Origin: Hippasteria phrygiana
Lineage: Eukaryota > Echinodermata > Asteroidea > Valvatida > Goniasteridae
DNA: 64,000 nt
Direction of reading: 5' to 3'
NCBI GenBank assembly: GCA_037893225.1
Contig: JAZGUH010000069.1
Span: 124,001-188,000, forward strand
A model generated the notes under the pieces. That model saw nothing but the letters and a program-made list of their open reading frames with translations, was not told the DNA's origin and searched no databases. Of this stretch, positions 40,019 through 53,400 are shown piece by piece (position 1 is the first letter of the stretch; each line of letters opens with the position of its first letter). The translations under genes were made by a program, and so were the position numbers.

Positions 40019-42450
40019 TTATGAATGAGTAAAGCAAGTCCATACCCCAGGGAATTTGACATGCATGGAGCAATAAATAGACGGTAACATGTACACAGAT
40101 GTTGGCCGGAAAGAAAATAAACATTGCGAGGTTTGACTTTTCTCCACAAGTGTTAACTCTAAGAAGCCGCCGATAATTGCAACATGTAGCGCCAGATCTA
40201 AGCTATCCATACATGTCAAAATTACTGAATTTGGTTGATATTTCATGCAATTATGAATGAGTAAAGCAAGTCCATACCCAAGGGAATTTGACAGGCATGG
40301 AGCAATAAATAAAAGGTAATCTGCACACAGATGTTGGCCGGAAAGAAAATAAACATTGCGAGGTTTGACTTTTCTCCACAAGTGTTAACTCTAAGAAGCC
40401 GCCGATAATTGCAACATGTAGCGCCAGATCTAAGCTATCCATACATGTCAAAATTACTGAATTTGGTTGATATTTCATGCAATTATGAATGAGTAAAGCA
40501 AGTCCATACCCCAGGGAATTTGACAGGCATGGAGCAATAAATAAAAGGTAATCTGCACACAGATGTTGGCCGGAAAGAAAATAAACATTGCGAGGTTTGA
40601 ATTTTCTCCACAAATGTTAACTCTAAGAAGCCGCCGATAATTGCAACATGTAGCGCCAGATCTAAGCTATCCATACATGTCAAAATTACTGTATTTGGTT
40701 GATATTTCATGCAATTATGAATGAGTAAAGCAAGTCCATACCCCAGGGAATTTGACATGCATGGAGCAATAAATAGACGGTAACATGTACACAGATGTTG
40801 GCCGGAAAGAAAATAAACATTGCGAGGTTTGACTTTTCTCCACAAGTGTTAACTCTAAGAAGCCGCCGATAATTGCAACATGTAGCGCCAGATCTAAGCT
40901 ATCCATACATGTCAAAATTACTGAATTTGGTTGATATTTCATGCAATTATGAATGAGTAAAGCAAGTCCATACCCCAGGGAATTTGACATGCATGGAGCA
41001 ATAAATAGACGGTAACATGTACACAGATGGTGGCCGGGAAGAAAATAAACATTGCGAGGTTTGACTTTTCTCCACAAGTGTTAACTCTAAGAAGCCGCCG
41101 ATAATTGCAACATGTAGCGCCAGATCTAAGCTATCCATACATGTCAAAATTACTGAATTTGGTTGATATTTCATGCAATTATGAATGAGTAAAGCAAGTC
41201 CATACCCCAGGGAATTTGACAGGCATGGAGCAATAAATAAAAGGTAATCTGTACACAGATGTTGGCCGGAAAGAAAATAAACATTGCGAGGTTTGACTTT
41301 TCTCCACAAGTGTTAACTCTAAGAAGCCGCCGATAATTGCAACATGTAGCGCCAGATCTAAGCTATCCATACATGTCAAAATTACTGTATTTGGTTGATA
41401 TTTCATGCAATTATGAATGAGTAAAGCAAGTCCATACCCCAGGGAATTTGACATGCATGGAGCAATAAATAGACGGTAACATGTACACAGATGTTGGCCG
41501 GAAAGAAAATAAACATTGCGAGGTTTGACTTTTCTCCACAAGTGTTAACTCTAAGAAGCCGCCGATAATTGCAACATGTAGCGCCAGATCTAAGCTATCC
41601 ATACATGTCAAAATTACTGAATTTGGTTGATATTTCATGCAATTATGAATGAGTAAAGCAAGTCCATACCCCAGGGAATTTGACATGCATGGAGCAATAA
41701 ATAAAAGGTAATCTGCACACAGATGTTGGCCGGAAAGAAAATAAACATTGCGAGGTTTGACTTTTCTCCACAAGTGTTAACTCTAAGAAGCCGCCGATAA
41801 TTGCAACATGTAGCGCCAGATCTAAGCTATCCATACATGTCAAAATTACTGAATTTGGTTGATATTTCATGCAATTATGAATGAGTAAAGCAAGTCCATA
41901 CCCCAGGGAATTTGACATGCATGGAGCAATAAATAGACGGTAACATGTACACAGATGTTGGCCGGAAAGAAAATAAACATTGCGAGGTTTGACTTTTCTC
42001 CACAAGTGTTAACTCTAAGAAGCCGCCGATAATTGCAACATGTAGCGCCAGATCTAAGCTATCCATACATGTCAAAATTACTGAATTTGGTTGATATTTC
42101 ATGCAATTATGAATGAGTAAAGCAAGTCCATACCCCAGGGAATTTGACAGGCATGGAGCAATAAATAGACGGTAACATGTACACAGATGTTGGCCGGAAA
42201 GAAAATAAACATTGCGAGGTTTGACTTTTCTCCACAAGTGTTAACTCTAAGAAGCCGCCGATAATTGCAACATGTAGCGCCAGATCTAAGCTATCCATAC
42301 ATGTCAAAATTACTGAATTTGGTTGATATTTCATGCAATTATGAATGAGTAAAGCAAGTCCATACCCCAGGGAATTTGACAGGCATGGAGCAATAAATAA
42401 AAGGTACTCTGTACACAGATGTTGGCCGGAAAGAAAATAAACATTGCGAG
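39600..42450 (+). repeat. Left member of a 21-monomer-offset duplication
   Basis: Four markers recur exactly 4872 bp (21 x 232) to the right: cccaaggg (40280/45152), gatggtggccggga (41030/45902), a t158-with-type-A hybrid (about 41687/46559) and c at site 183, aaggtactct (42407/47279). About 12 consecutive monomers agree. The visible differences are private: a at 40614 here, c at 45556 and t at 45993 in the other member. The match breaks near 42.45 kb, where pos1 is a here and c in the partner. Confidence 0.8.
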
Positions 42451-44330
42451 GTTTGAATTTTCTCCACAAGTGTTAACTCTAAGAAGCCGCCGATAATTGC
42501 AACATGTAGCGCCAGATCTAAGCTATCCATACATGTCAAAATTACTGTATTTGGTTGATATTTCATGCAATTATGAATGAGTAAAGCAAGTCCATACCCC
42601 AGGGAATTTGACATGCATGGAGCAATACATAGACGGTAACATGTACACAGATGTTGGCCGGAAAGAAAATAAACATTGCGAGGTTTGACTTTTCTCCACA
42701 AGTGTTAACTCTAAGAAGCCGCCGATAATTGCAACATGTAGCGCCAGATCTAAGCTATCCATACATGTCAAAATTACTGTATTTGGTTGATATTTCATGC
42801 AATTATGAATGAGTAAAGCAAGTCCATACCCCAGGGAATTTGACATGCATGGAGCAATAAATAGACGGTAACATGTACACAGATGTTGGCCGGAAAGAAA
42901 ATAAACATTGCGAGGTTTGACTTTTCTCCACAAGTGTTAACTCTAAGAAGCCGCCGATAATTGCAACATGTAGCGCCAGATCTAAGCTATCCATACATGT
43001 CAAAATTACTGAATTTGGTTGATATTTCATGCAATTATGAATGAGTAAAGCAAGTCCATACCCAAGGGAATTTGACAGGCATGGAGCAATAAATAAAAGG
43101 TAATCTGCACACAGATGTTGGCCGGAAAGAAAATAAACATTGCGAGGTTTGACTTTTCTCCACAAGTGTTAACTCTAAGAAGCCGCCGATAATTGCAACA
43201 TGTAGCGCCAGATCTAAGCTATCCATACATGTCAAAATTACTGAATTTGGTTGATATTTCATGCAATTATGAATGAGTAAAGCAAGTCCATACCCCAGGG
43301 AATTTGACAGGCATGGAGCAATAAATAGACGGTAACATGTACACAGATGTTGGCCGGAAAGAAAATAAACATTGCGAGGTTTGACTTTTCTCCACAAGTG
43401 TTAACTCTAAGAAGCCGCCGATAATTGCAACATGTAGCGCCAGATCTAAGCTATCCATACATGTCAAAATTACTGAATTTGGTTGATATTTCATGCAATT
43501 ATGAATGAGTAAAGCAAGTCCATACCCCAGGGAATTTGACAGGCATGGAGCAATAAATAAAAGGTACTCTGTACACAGATGTTGGCCGGAAAGAAAATAA
43601 ACATTGCGAGGTTTGAATTTTCTCCACAAGTGTTAACTCTAAGAAGCCGCCGATAATTGCAACATGTAGCGCCAGATCTAAGCTATCCATACATGTCAAA
43701 ATTACTGTATTTGGTTGATATTTCATGCAATTATGAATGAGTAAAGCAAGTCCATACCCCAGGGAATTTGACATGCATGGAGCAATACATAGACGGTAAC
43801 ATGTACACAGATGTTGGCCGGAAAGAAAATAAACATTGCGAGGTTTGACTTTTCTCCACAAGTGTTAACTCTAAGAAGCCGCCGATAATTGCAACATGTA
43901 GCGCCAGATCTAAGCTATCCATACATGTCAAAATTACTGTATTTGGTTGATATTTCATGCAATTATGAATGAGTAAAGCAAGTCCATACCCCAGGGAATT
44001 TGACATGCATGGAGCAATAAATAGACGGTAACATGTACACAGATGTTGGCCGGAAAGAAAATAAACATTGCGAGGTTTGACTTTTCTCCACAAGTGTTAA
44101 CTCTAAGAAGCCGCCGATAATTGCAACATGTAGCGCCAGATCTAAGCTATCCATACATGTCAAAATTACTGAATTTGGTTGATATTTCATGCAATTATGA
44201 ATGAGTAAAGCAAGTCCATACCCAAGGGAATTTGACAGGCATGGAGCAATAAATAAAAGGTAATCTGCACACAGATGTTGGCCGGAAAGAAAATAAACAT
44301 TGCGAGGTTTGACTTTTCTCCACAAGTGTT
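41970..44330 (+). repeat. 5-monomer tandem duplication nested in the 21-monomer block
   Basis: Markers repeat at 1160 bp (5 x 232): aaggtactct at 42407 and 43567, c172 at 42628 and 43788, cccaaggg at 43064 and 44224. The second large copy (44.5-47.3 kb) contains the aaggtactct monomer only once. So either the 5-monomer step came after the large duplication, or one unit was lost from the other copy. Confidence 0.8.
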
Positions 44331-44469
44331 AACTCTAAGAAGCCGCCGATAATTGCAACATGTAGCGCCAGATCTAAGCTATCCATACATGTCAAAATTA
44401 CTGAATTTGGTTGATATTTCATGCAATTATGAATGAGTAAAGCAAGTCCATACCCCAGGGAATTTGACA

Positions 44470-47330
44470 GGCATGGAGCAATAAATAAAAGGTAATCTGC
44501 ACACAGATGTTGGCCGGAAAGAAAATAAACATTGCGAGGTTTGACTTTTCTCCACAAGTGTTAACTCTAAGAAGCCGCCGATAATTGCAACATGTAGCGC
44601 CAGATCTAAGCTATCCATACATGTCAAAATTACTGAATTTGGTTGATATTTCATGCAATTATGAATGAGTAAAGCAAGTCCATACCCCAGGGAATTTGAC
44701 AGGCATGGAGCAATAAATAAAAGGTAATCTGCACACAGATGTTGGCCGGAAAGAAAATAAACATTGCGAGGTTTGAATTTTCTCCACAAGTGTTAACTCT
44801 AAGAAGCCGCCGATAATTGCAACATGTAGCGCCAGATCTAAGCTATCCATACATGTCAAAATTACTGTATTTGGTTGATATTTCATGCAATTATGAATGA
44901 GTAAAGCAAGTCCATACCCCAGGGAATTTGACATGCATGGAGCAATAAATAGACGGTAACATGTACACAGATGTTGGCCGGAAAGAAAATAAACATTGCG
45001 AGGTTTGACTTTTCTCCACAAGTGTTAACTCTAAGAAGCCGCCGATAATTGCAACATGTAGCGCCAGATCTAAGCTATCCATACATGTCAAAATTACTGA
45101 ATTTGGTTGATATTTCATGCAATTATGAATGAGTAAAGCAAGTCCATACCCAAGGGAATTTGACAGGCATGGAGCAATAAATAAAAGGTAATCTGCACAC
45201 AGATGTTGGCCGGAAAGAAAATAAACATTGCGAGGTTTGACTTTTCTCCACAAGTGTTAACTCTAAGAAGCCGCCGATAATTGCAACATGTAGCGCCAGA
45301 TCTAAGCTATCCATACATGTCAAAATTACTGAATTTGGTTGATATTTCATGCAATTATGAATGAGTAAAGCAAGTCCATACCCCAGGGAATTTGACAGGC
45401 ATGGAGCAATAAATAAAAGGTAATCTGCACACAGATGTTGGCCGGAAAGAAAATAAACATTGCGAGGTTTGAATTTTCTCCACAAGTGTTAACTCTAAGA
45501 AGCCGCCGATAATTGCAACATGTAGCGCCAGATCTAAGCTATCCATACATGTCAACATTACTGTATTTGGTTGATATTTCATGCAATTATGAATGAGTAA
45601 AGCAAGTCCATACCCCAGGGAATTTGACATGCATGGAGCAATAAATAGACGGTAACATGTACACAGATGTTGGCCGGAAAGAAAATAAACATTGCGAGGT
45701 TTGACTTTTCTCCACAAGTGTTAACTCTAAGAAGCCGCCGATAATTGCAACATGTAGCGCCAGATCTAAGCTATCCATACATGTCAAAATTACTGAATTT
45801 GGTTGATATTTCATGCAATTATGAATGAGTAAAGCAAGTCCATACCCCAGGGAATTTGACATGCATGGAGCAATAAATAGACGGTAACATGTACACAGAT
45901 GGTGGCCGGGAAGAAAATAAACATTGCGAGGTTTGACTTTTCTCCACAAGTGTTAACTCTAAGAAGCCGCCGATAATTGCAACATGTAGCGCTAGATCTA
46001 AGCTATCCATACATGTCAAAATTACTGAATTTGGTTGATATTTCATGCAATTATGAATGAGTAAAGCAAGTCCATACCCCAGGGAATTTGACAGGCATGG
46101 AGCAATAAATAAAAGGTAATCTGTACACAGATGTTGGCCGGAAAGAAAATAAACATTGCGAGGTTTGACTTTTCTCCACAAGTGTTAACTCTAAGAAGCC
46201 GCCGATAATTGCAACATGTAGCGCCAGATCTAAGCTATCCATACATGTCAAAATTACTGTATTTGGTTGATATTTCATGCAATTATGAATGAGTAAAGCA
46301 AGTCCATACCCCAGGGAATTTGACATGCATGGAGCAATAAATAGACGGTAACATGTACACAGATGTTGGCCGGAAAGAAAATAAACATTGCGAGGTTTGA
46401 CTTTTCTCCACAAGTGTTAACTCTAAGAAGCCGCCGATAATTGCAACATGTAGCGCCAGATCTAAGCTATCCATACATGTCAAAATTACTGAATTTGGTT
46501 GATATTTCATGCAATTATGAATGAGTAAAGCAAGTCCATACCCCAGGGAATTTGACATGCATGGAGCAATAAATAAAAGGTAATCTGCACACAGATGTTG
46601 GCCGGAAAGAAAATAAACATTGCGAGGTTTGACTTTTCTCCACAAGTGTTAACTCTAAGAAGCCGCCGATAATTGCAACATGTAGCGCCAGATCTAAGCT
46701 ATCCATACATGTCAAAATTACTGAATTTGGTTGATATTTCATGCAATTATGAATGAGTAAAGCAAGTCCATACCCCAGGGAATTTGACATGCATGGAGCA
46801 ATAAATAGACGGTAACATGTACACAGATGTTGGCCGGAAAGAAAATAAACATTGCGAGGTTTGACTTTTCTCCACAAGTGTTAACTCTAAGAAGCCGCCG
46901 ATAATTGCAACATGTAGCGCCAGATCTAAGCTATCCATACATGTCAAAATTACTGAATTTGGTTGATATTTCATGCAATTATGAATGAGTAAAGCAAGTC
47001 CATACCCCAGGGAATTTGACAGGCATGGAGCAATAAATAGACGGTAACATGTACACAGATGTTGGCCGGAAAGAAAATAAACATTGCGAGGTTTGACTTT
47101 TCTCCACAAGTGTTAACTCTAAGAAGCCGCCGATAATTGCAACATGTAGCGCCAGATCTAAGCTATCCATACATGTCAAAATTACTGAATTTGGTTGATA
47201 TTTCATGCAATTATGAATGAGTAAAGCAAGTCCATACCCCAGGGAATTTGACAGGCATGGAGCAATAAATAAAAGGTACTCTGTACACAGATGTTGGCCG
47301 GAAAGAAAATAAACATTGCGAGGTTTGACT
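44470..47330 (+). repeat. Right member of the 21-monomer-offset duplication
   Basis: It carries the partner markers at 45152, 45902, about 46559 and 47279. Private changes c45556 and t45993 arose after the duplication. No acatagacgg (c172 type B) monomer occurs in this copy or anywhere to its right. Confidence 0.79.
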
Positions 47331-47442
47331 TTTCTCCACAAGTGTTAACTCTAAGAAGCCGCCGATAATTGCAACATGTAGCGCCAGATCTAAGCTATCC
47401 ATACATGTCAAAATTACTGTATTTGGTTGATATTTCATGCAA

Positions 47443-49660
47443 TTATGAATGAGTAAAGCAAGTCCATACCCCAGGGAATTTGACATGCATGGAGCAATAA
47501 ATAGACGGTAACATGTACACAGATGTTGGCCGGAAAGAAAATAAACATTGCGAGGTTTGACTTTTCTCCACAAGTGTTAACTCTAAGAAGCCGCCGATAA
47601 TTGCAACATGTAGCGCCAGATCTAAGCTATCCATACATGTCACAATTACTGAATTTGGTTGATATTTCATGCAATTATGAATGAGTAAAGCAAGTCCATA
47701 CCCCAGGGAATTTGACAGGCATGGAGCAATAAATAGACGGTAACATGTACACAGATGTTGGCCGGAAAGAAAATAAACATTGCGAGGTTTGACTTTTCTC
47801 CACAAGTGTTAACTCTAAGAAGCCGCCGATAATTGCAACATGTAGCGCCAGATCTAAGCTATCCATACATGTCAAAATTACTGAATTTGGTTGATATTTC
47901 ATGCAATTATGAATGAGTAAAGCAAGTCCATACCCCAGGGAATTTGACAGGCATGGAGCAATAAATAAAAGGTAATCTGTACACAGATGTTGGCCGGAAA
48001 GAAAATAAACATTGCGAGGTTTGACTTTTCTCCACAAGTGTTAACTCTAAGAAGCCGCCGATAATTGCAACATGTAGCGCCAGATCTAAGCTATCCATAC
48101 ATGTCAAAATTACTGTATTTGGTTGATATTTCATGCAATTATGAATGAGTAAAGCAAGTCCATACCCCAGGGAATTTGACATGCATGGAGCAATAAATAG
48201 ACGGTAACATGTACACAGATGTTGGCCGGAAAGAAAATAAACATTGCGAGGTTTGACTTTTCTCCACAAGTGTTAACTCTAAGAAGCCGCCGATAATTGC
48301 AACATGTAGCGCCAGATCTAAGCTATCCATACATGTCAAAATTACTGAATTTGGTTGATATTTCATGCAATTATGAATGAGTAAAGCAAGTCCATACCCC
48401 AGGGAATTTGACAGGCATGGAGCAATAAATAAAAGGTAATCTGCACACAGATGTTGGCCGGAAAGAAAATAAACATTGCGAGGTTTGACTTTTCTCCACA
48501 AGTGTTAACTCTAAGAAGCCGCCGATAATTGCAACATGTAGCGCCAGATCTAAGCTATCCATACATGTCAAAATTACTGTATTTGGTTGATATTTCATGC
48601 AATTATGAATGAGTAAAGCAAGTCCATACCCCAGGGAATTTGACATGCATGGAGCAATAAATAGACGGTAACATGTACACAGATGTTGGCCGGAAAGAAA
48701 ATAAACATTGCGAGGTTTGACTTTTCTCCACAAGTGTTAACTCTAAGAAGCCGCCGATAATTGCAACATGTAGCGCCAGATCTAAGCTATCCATACATGT
48801 CAAAATTACTGAATTTGGTTGATATTTCATGCAATTATGAATGAGTAAAGCAAGTCCATACCCCAGGGAATTTGACATGCATGGAGCAATAAATAGACGG
48901 TAACATGTACACAGATGTTGGCCGGAAAGAAAATAAACATTGCGAGGTTTGACTTTTCTCCACAAGTGTTAACTCTAAGAAGCCGCCGATAATTGCAACA
49001 TGTAGCGCCAGATCTAAGCTATCCATACATGTCACAATTACTGAATTTGGTTGATATTTCATGCAATTATGAATGAGTAAAGCAAGTCCATACCCCAGGG
49101 AATTTGACAGGCATGGAGCAATAAATAGACGGTAACATGTACACAGATGTTGGCCGGAAAGAAAATAAACATTGCGAGGTTTGACTTTTCTCCACAAGTG
49201 TTAACTCTAAGAAGCCGCCGATAATTGCAACATGTAGCGCCAGATCTAAGCTATCCATACATGTCAAAATTACTGAATTTGGTTGATATTTCATGCAATT
49301 ATGAATGAGTAAAGCAAGTCCATACCCCAGGGAATTTGACAGGCATGGAGCAATAAATAAAAGGTAATCTGTACACAGATGTTGGCCGGAAAGAAAATAA
49401 ACATTGCGAGGTTTGACTTTTCTCCACAAGTGTTAACTCTAAGAAGCCGCCGATAATTGCAACATGTAGCGCCAGATCTAAGGTATCCATACATGTCAAA
49501 ATTACTGTATTTGGTTGATATTTCATGCAATTATGAATGAGTAAAGCAAGTCCATACCCCAGGGAATTTGACATGCATGGAGCAATAAATAGACGGTAAC
49601 ATGTACACAGATGTTGGCCGGAAAGAAAATAAACATTGCGAGGTTTGACTTTTCTCCACA
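47443..49660 (+). repeat. 6-monomer duplication
   Basis: The change gtcacaatta (c at site 83) occurs only at 47643 and 49035, 1392 bp (6 x 232) apart. About three consecutive monomers agree in all visible sites (47.45-48.2 against 48.85-49.6 kb). The exception is a private g at 49483 (aaggtatcc) in the right copy, which also breaks the usual agctat at that spot. Confidence 0.75.
48721..48952 (+). repeat. Representative monomer, type B cassette
   Basis: This exact 232-bp copy represents the second main variant. Compared with the reference it has t at 158 (making the NsiI palindrome atgcat), g at 176, c at 178, ca at 184-185 and t at 188. The last changes create a third acatgt hexamer in the monomer and an overlapping tgtaca. 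The a-to-c change at 178 also adds a CpG (agacgg). Six linked differences within 31 bp separate type B from type A, while the rest of the monomer is the same. Type B dominates the right-hand 14 kb and is mixed with type A elsewhere. Confidence 0.93.
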
Positions 49661-50458
49661 AGTGTTAACTCTAAGAAGCCGCCGATAATTGCAACATGTA
49701 GCGCCAGATCTAAGCTATCCATACATGTCAAAATTACTGAATTTGGTTGATATTTCATGCAATTATGAATGAGTAAAGCAAGTCCATACCCCAGGGAATT
49801 TGACATGCATGGAGCAATAAATAGACGGTAACATGTACACAGATGGTGGCCGGGAAGAAAATAAACATTGCGAGGTTTGACTTTTCTCCACAAGTGTTAA
49901 CTCTAAGAAGCCGCCGATAATTGCAACATGTAGCGCCAGATCTAAGCTATCCATACATGTCAAAATTACTGAATTTGGTTGATATTTCATGCAATTATGA
50001 ATGAGTAAAGCAAGTCCATACCCCAGGGAATTTGACAGGCATGGAGCAATAAATAAAAGGTAATCTGCACACAGATGCTGGCCGGAAAGAAAATAAACAT
50101 TGCGAGGTTTGACTTTTCTCCACAAGTGTTAACTCTAAGAAGCCGCCGATAATTGCAACATGTAGCGCCAGATCTAAGCTATCCATACATGTCAAAATTA
50201 CTGAATTTGGTTGATATTTCATGCAATTATGAATGAGTAAAGCAAGTCCATACCCCAGGGAATTTGACATGCATGGAGCAATAAATAGACGGTAACATGT
50301 ACACAGATGGTGGCCGGGAAGAAAATAAACATTGCGAGGTTTGACTTTTCTCCACAAGTGTTAACTCTAAGAAGCCGCCGATAATTGCAACATGTAGCGC
50401 CAGATCTAAGCTATCCATACATGTCAAAATTACTGAATTTGGTTGATATTTCATGCAA
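49531..50458 (+). repeat. 2-monomer tandem duplication carrying the gatggtggccggga variant
   Basis: The double variant at sites 198 and 206 appears at 49846 and 50310, two monomers apart, each followed by an A-type monomer. The first A-type unit has a private c at 50078 (gatgctgg). This pair marks the entry to the right-hand domain, since the same variant starts the second copy of the 12-monomer unit at 53094. Confidence 0.75.
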
Positions 50459-53400
50459 TTATGAATGAGTAAAGCAAGTCCATACCCCAGGGAATTTGAC
50501 AGGCATGGAGCAATAAATAAAAGGTAATCTGCACACAGATGTTGGCCGGAAAGAAAATAAACATTGCGAGGTTTGACTTTTCTCCACAAGTGTTAACTCT
50601 AAGAAGCCGCCGATAATTGCAACATGTAGCGCCAGATCTAAGCTATCCATACATGTCAAAATTACTGTATTTGGTTGATATTTCATGCAATTATGAATGA
50701 GTAAAGCAAGTCCATACCCCAGGGAATTTGACAGGCATGGAGCAATACATAAAAGGTAATCTGCACACAGATGTTGGCCGGAAAGAAAATAAACATTGCG
50801 AGGTTTGACTTTTCTCCACAAGTGTTAACTCTAAGAAGCCGCCGATAATTGCAACATGTAGCGCCAGATCTAAGCTATCCATACATGTCAAAATTACTGA
50901 ATTTGGTTGATATTTCATGCAATTATGAATGAGTAAAGCAAGTCCATACCTCAGGGAATTTGACATGCATGGAGCAATAAATAGACGGTAACATGTACAC
51001 AGATGTTGGCCGGAAAGAAAATAAACATTGCGAGGTTTGACTTTTCTCCACAAGTGTTAACTCTAAGAAGCCGCCGATAATTGCAACATGTAGCGCCAGA
51101 TCTAAGCTATCCATACATGTCAAAATTACTGAATTTGGTTGATATTTCATGCAATTATGAATGAGTAAAGCAAGTCCATACCCCAGGGAATTTGACATGC
51201 ATGGAGCAATAAATAGACGGTAACATGTACACAGATGTTGGCCGGAAAGAAAATAAACATTGCGAGGTTTGAATTTTCTCCACAAGTGTTAACTCTAAGA
51301 AGCCGCCGAAAATTGCAACATGTAGCGCCAGATCTAAGCTATCCATACATGTCAAAATTACTGAATTTGGTTGATATTTCATGCAATTATGAATGAGTAA
51401 AGCAAGTCCATACCCCAGGGAATTTGACATGCATGGAGCAATAAATAGACGGTAACATGTACACAGATGTTGGCCGGAAAGAAAATAAACATTGCGAGGT
51501 TTGACTTTTCTCCACAAGTGTTAACTCTAAGAAGCCGCCGATAATTGCAACATGTAGCGCCAGATCTAAGCTATCCATACATGTCAAAATTACTGAATTT
51601 GGTTGATATTTCATGCAATTATGAATGAGTAAAGCAAGTCCATACCCCAGGGAATTTGACATGCATGGAGCAATAAATAGACGGTAACATGTACACAGAT
51701 GTTGGCCGGAAAGAAAATAAACATTGCGAGGTTTGACTTTTCTCCACAAGTGTTAACTCTAAGAAGCCGCCGATAATTGCAACATGTAGCGCCAGATCTA
51801 AGCTATCCATACATGTCAAAATTACTGAATTTGGTTGATATTTCATGCAATTATGAATGAGTAAAGCAAGTCCATACCCCAGGGAATTTGACATGCATGG
51901 AGCAATAAATAGACGGTAACATGTACACAGATGTTGGCCGGAAAGAAAATAAACATTGCGAGGTTTGACTTTTCTCCACAAGTGTTAACTCTAAGAAGCC
52001 GCCGATAATTGCAACATGTAGCGCCAGATCTAAGCTATCCATACATGTCAAAATTACTGAATTTGGTTGATATTTCATGCAATTATGAATGAGTAAAGCA
52101 AGTCCATACCCCAGGGAATTTGACATGCATGGAGCAATAAATAGACGGTAACATGTACACATATGTTGGCCGGAAAGAAAATAAACATTGCGAGGTTTGA
52201 CTTTTCTCCACAAGTGTTAACTCTAAGAAGCCGCCGATAATTGCAACATGTAGCGCCAGATCTAAGCTATCCATACATGTCAAAATTACTGAATTTGGTT
52301 GATATTTCATGCAATTATGAATGAGTAAAGCAAGTCCATACCCCAGGGAATTTGACATGCATGGAGCGATAAATAGACGGTAACATGTACACAGATGTTG
52401 GCCGGAAAGAAAATAAACATTGCGAGGTTTGAATTTTCTCCACAAGTTTTAACTCTAAGAAGCCGCCGATAATTGCAACATGTAGCGCCAGATCTAAGCT
52501 ATCCATACATGTCAAAATTACTGAATTTGGTTGATATTTCATGCAATTATGAATGAGTAAAGCAAGTCCATACCCCAGGGAATTTGACATGCATGGAGCA
52601 ATAAATAGACGGTAACATGTACACAGATGTTGGCCGGAAAGAAAATAAACATTGCGAGGTTTGACTTTTCTCCACAAGTGTTAACTCTAAGAAGCCGCCG
52701 ATAATTGCAACATGTAGCGCCAGATCTAAGCTATCCATACATGTCAAAATTACTGAATTTGGTTGATATTTCATGCAATTATGAATGAGTAAAGCAAGTC
52801 CATACCCCAGGGAATTTGACATGCATGGAGCAATAAATAGACGGTAACATGTACACAGATGTTGGCCGGAAAGAAAATAAACATTGCGAGGTTTGACTTT
52901 TCTCCACAAGTGTTAACTCTAAGAAGCCGCCGATAATTGCAACATGTAGCGCCAGATCTAAGCTATCCATACATGTCAAAATTACTGAATTTGGTTGATA
53001 TTTCATGCAATTATGAATGAGTAAAGCAAGTCCATACCCCAGGGAATTTGACATGCATGGAGCAATAAATAGACGGTAACATGTACACAGATGGTGGCCG
53101 GGAAGAAAATAAACATTGCGAGGTTTGACTTTTCTCCACAAGTGTTAACTCTAAGAAGCCGCCGATAATTGCAACATGTAGCGCCAGATCTAAGCTATCC
53201 ATACATGTCAAAATTACTGAATTTGGTTGATATTTCATGCAATTATGAATGAGTAAAGCAAGTCCATACCCCAGGGAATTTGACAGGCATGGAGCAATAA
53301 ATAAAAGGTAATCTGCACACAGATGTTGGCCGGAAAGAAAATAAACATTGCGAGGTTTGACTTTTCTCCACAAGTGTTAACTCTAAGAAGCCGCCGATAA

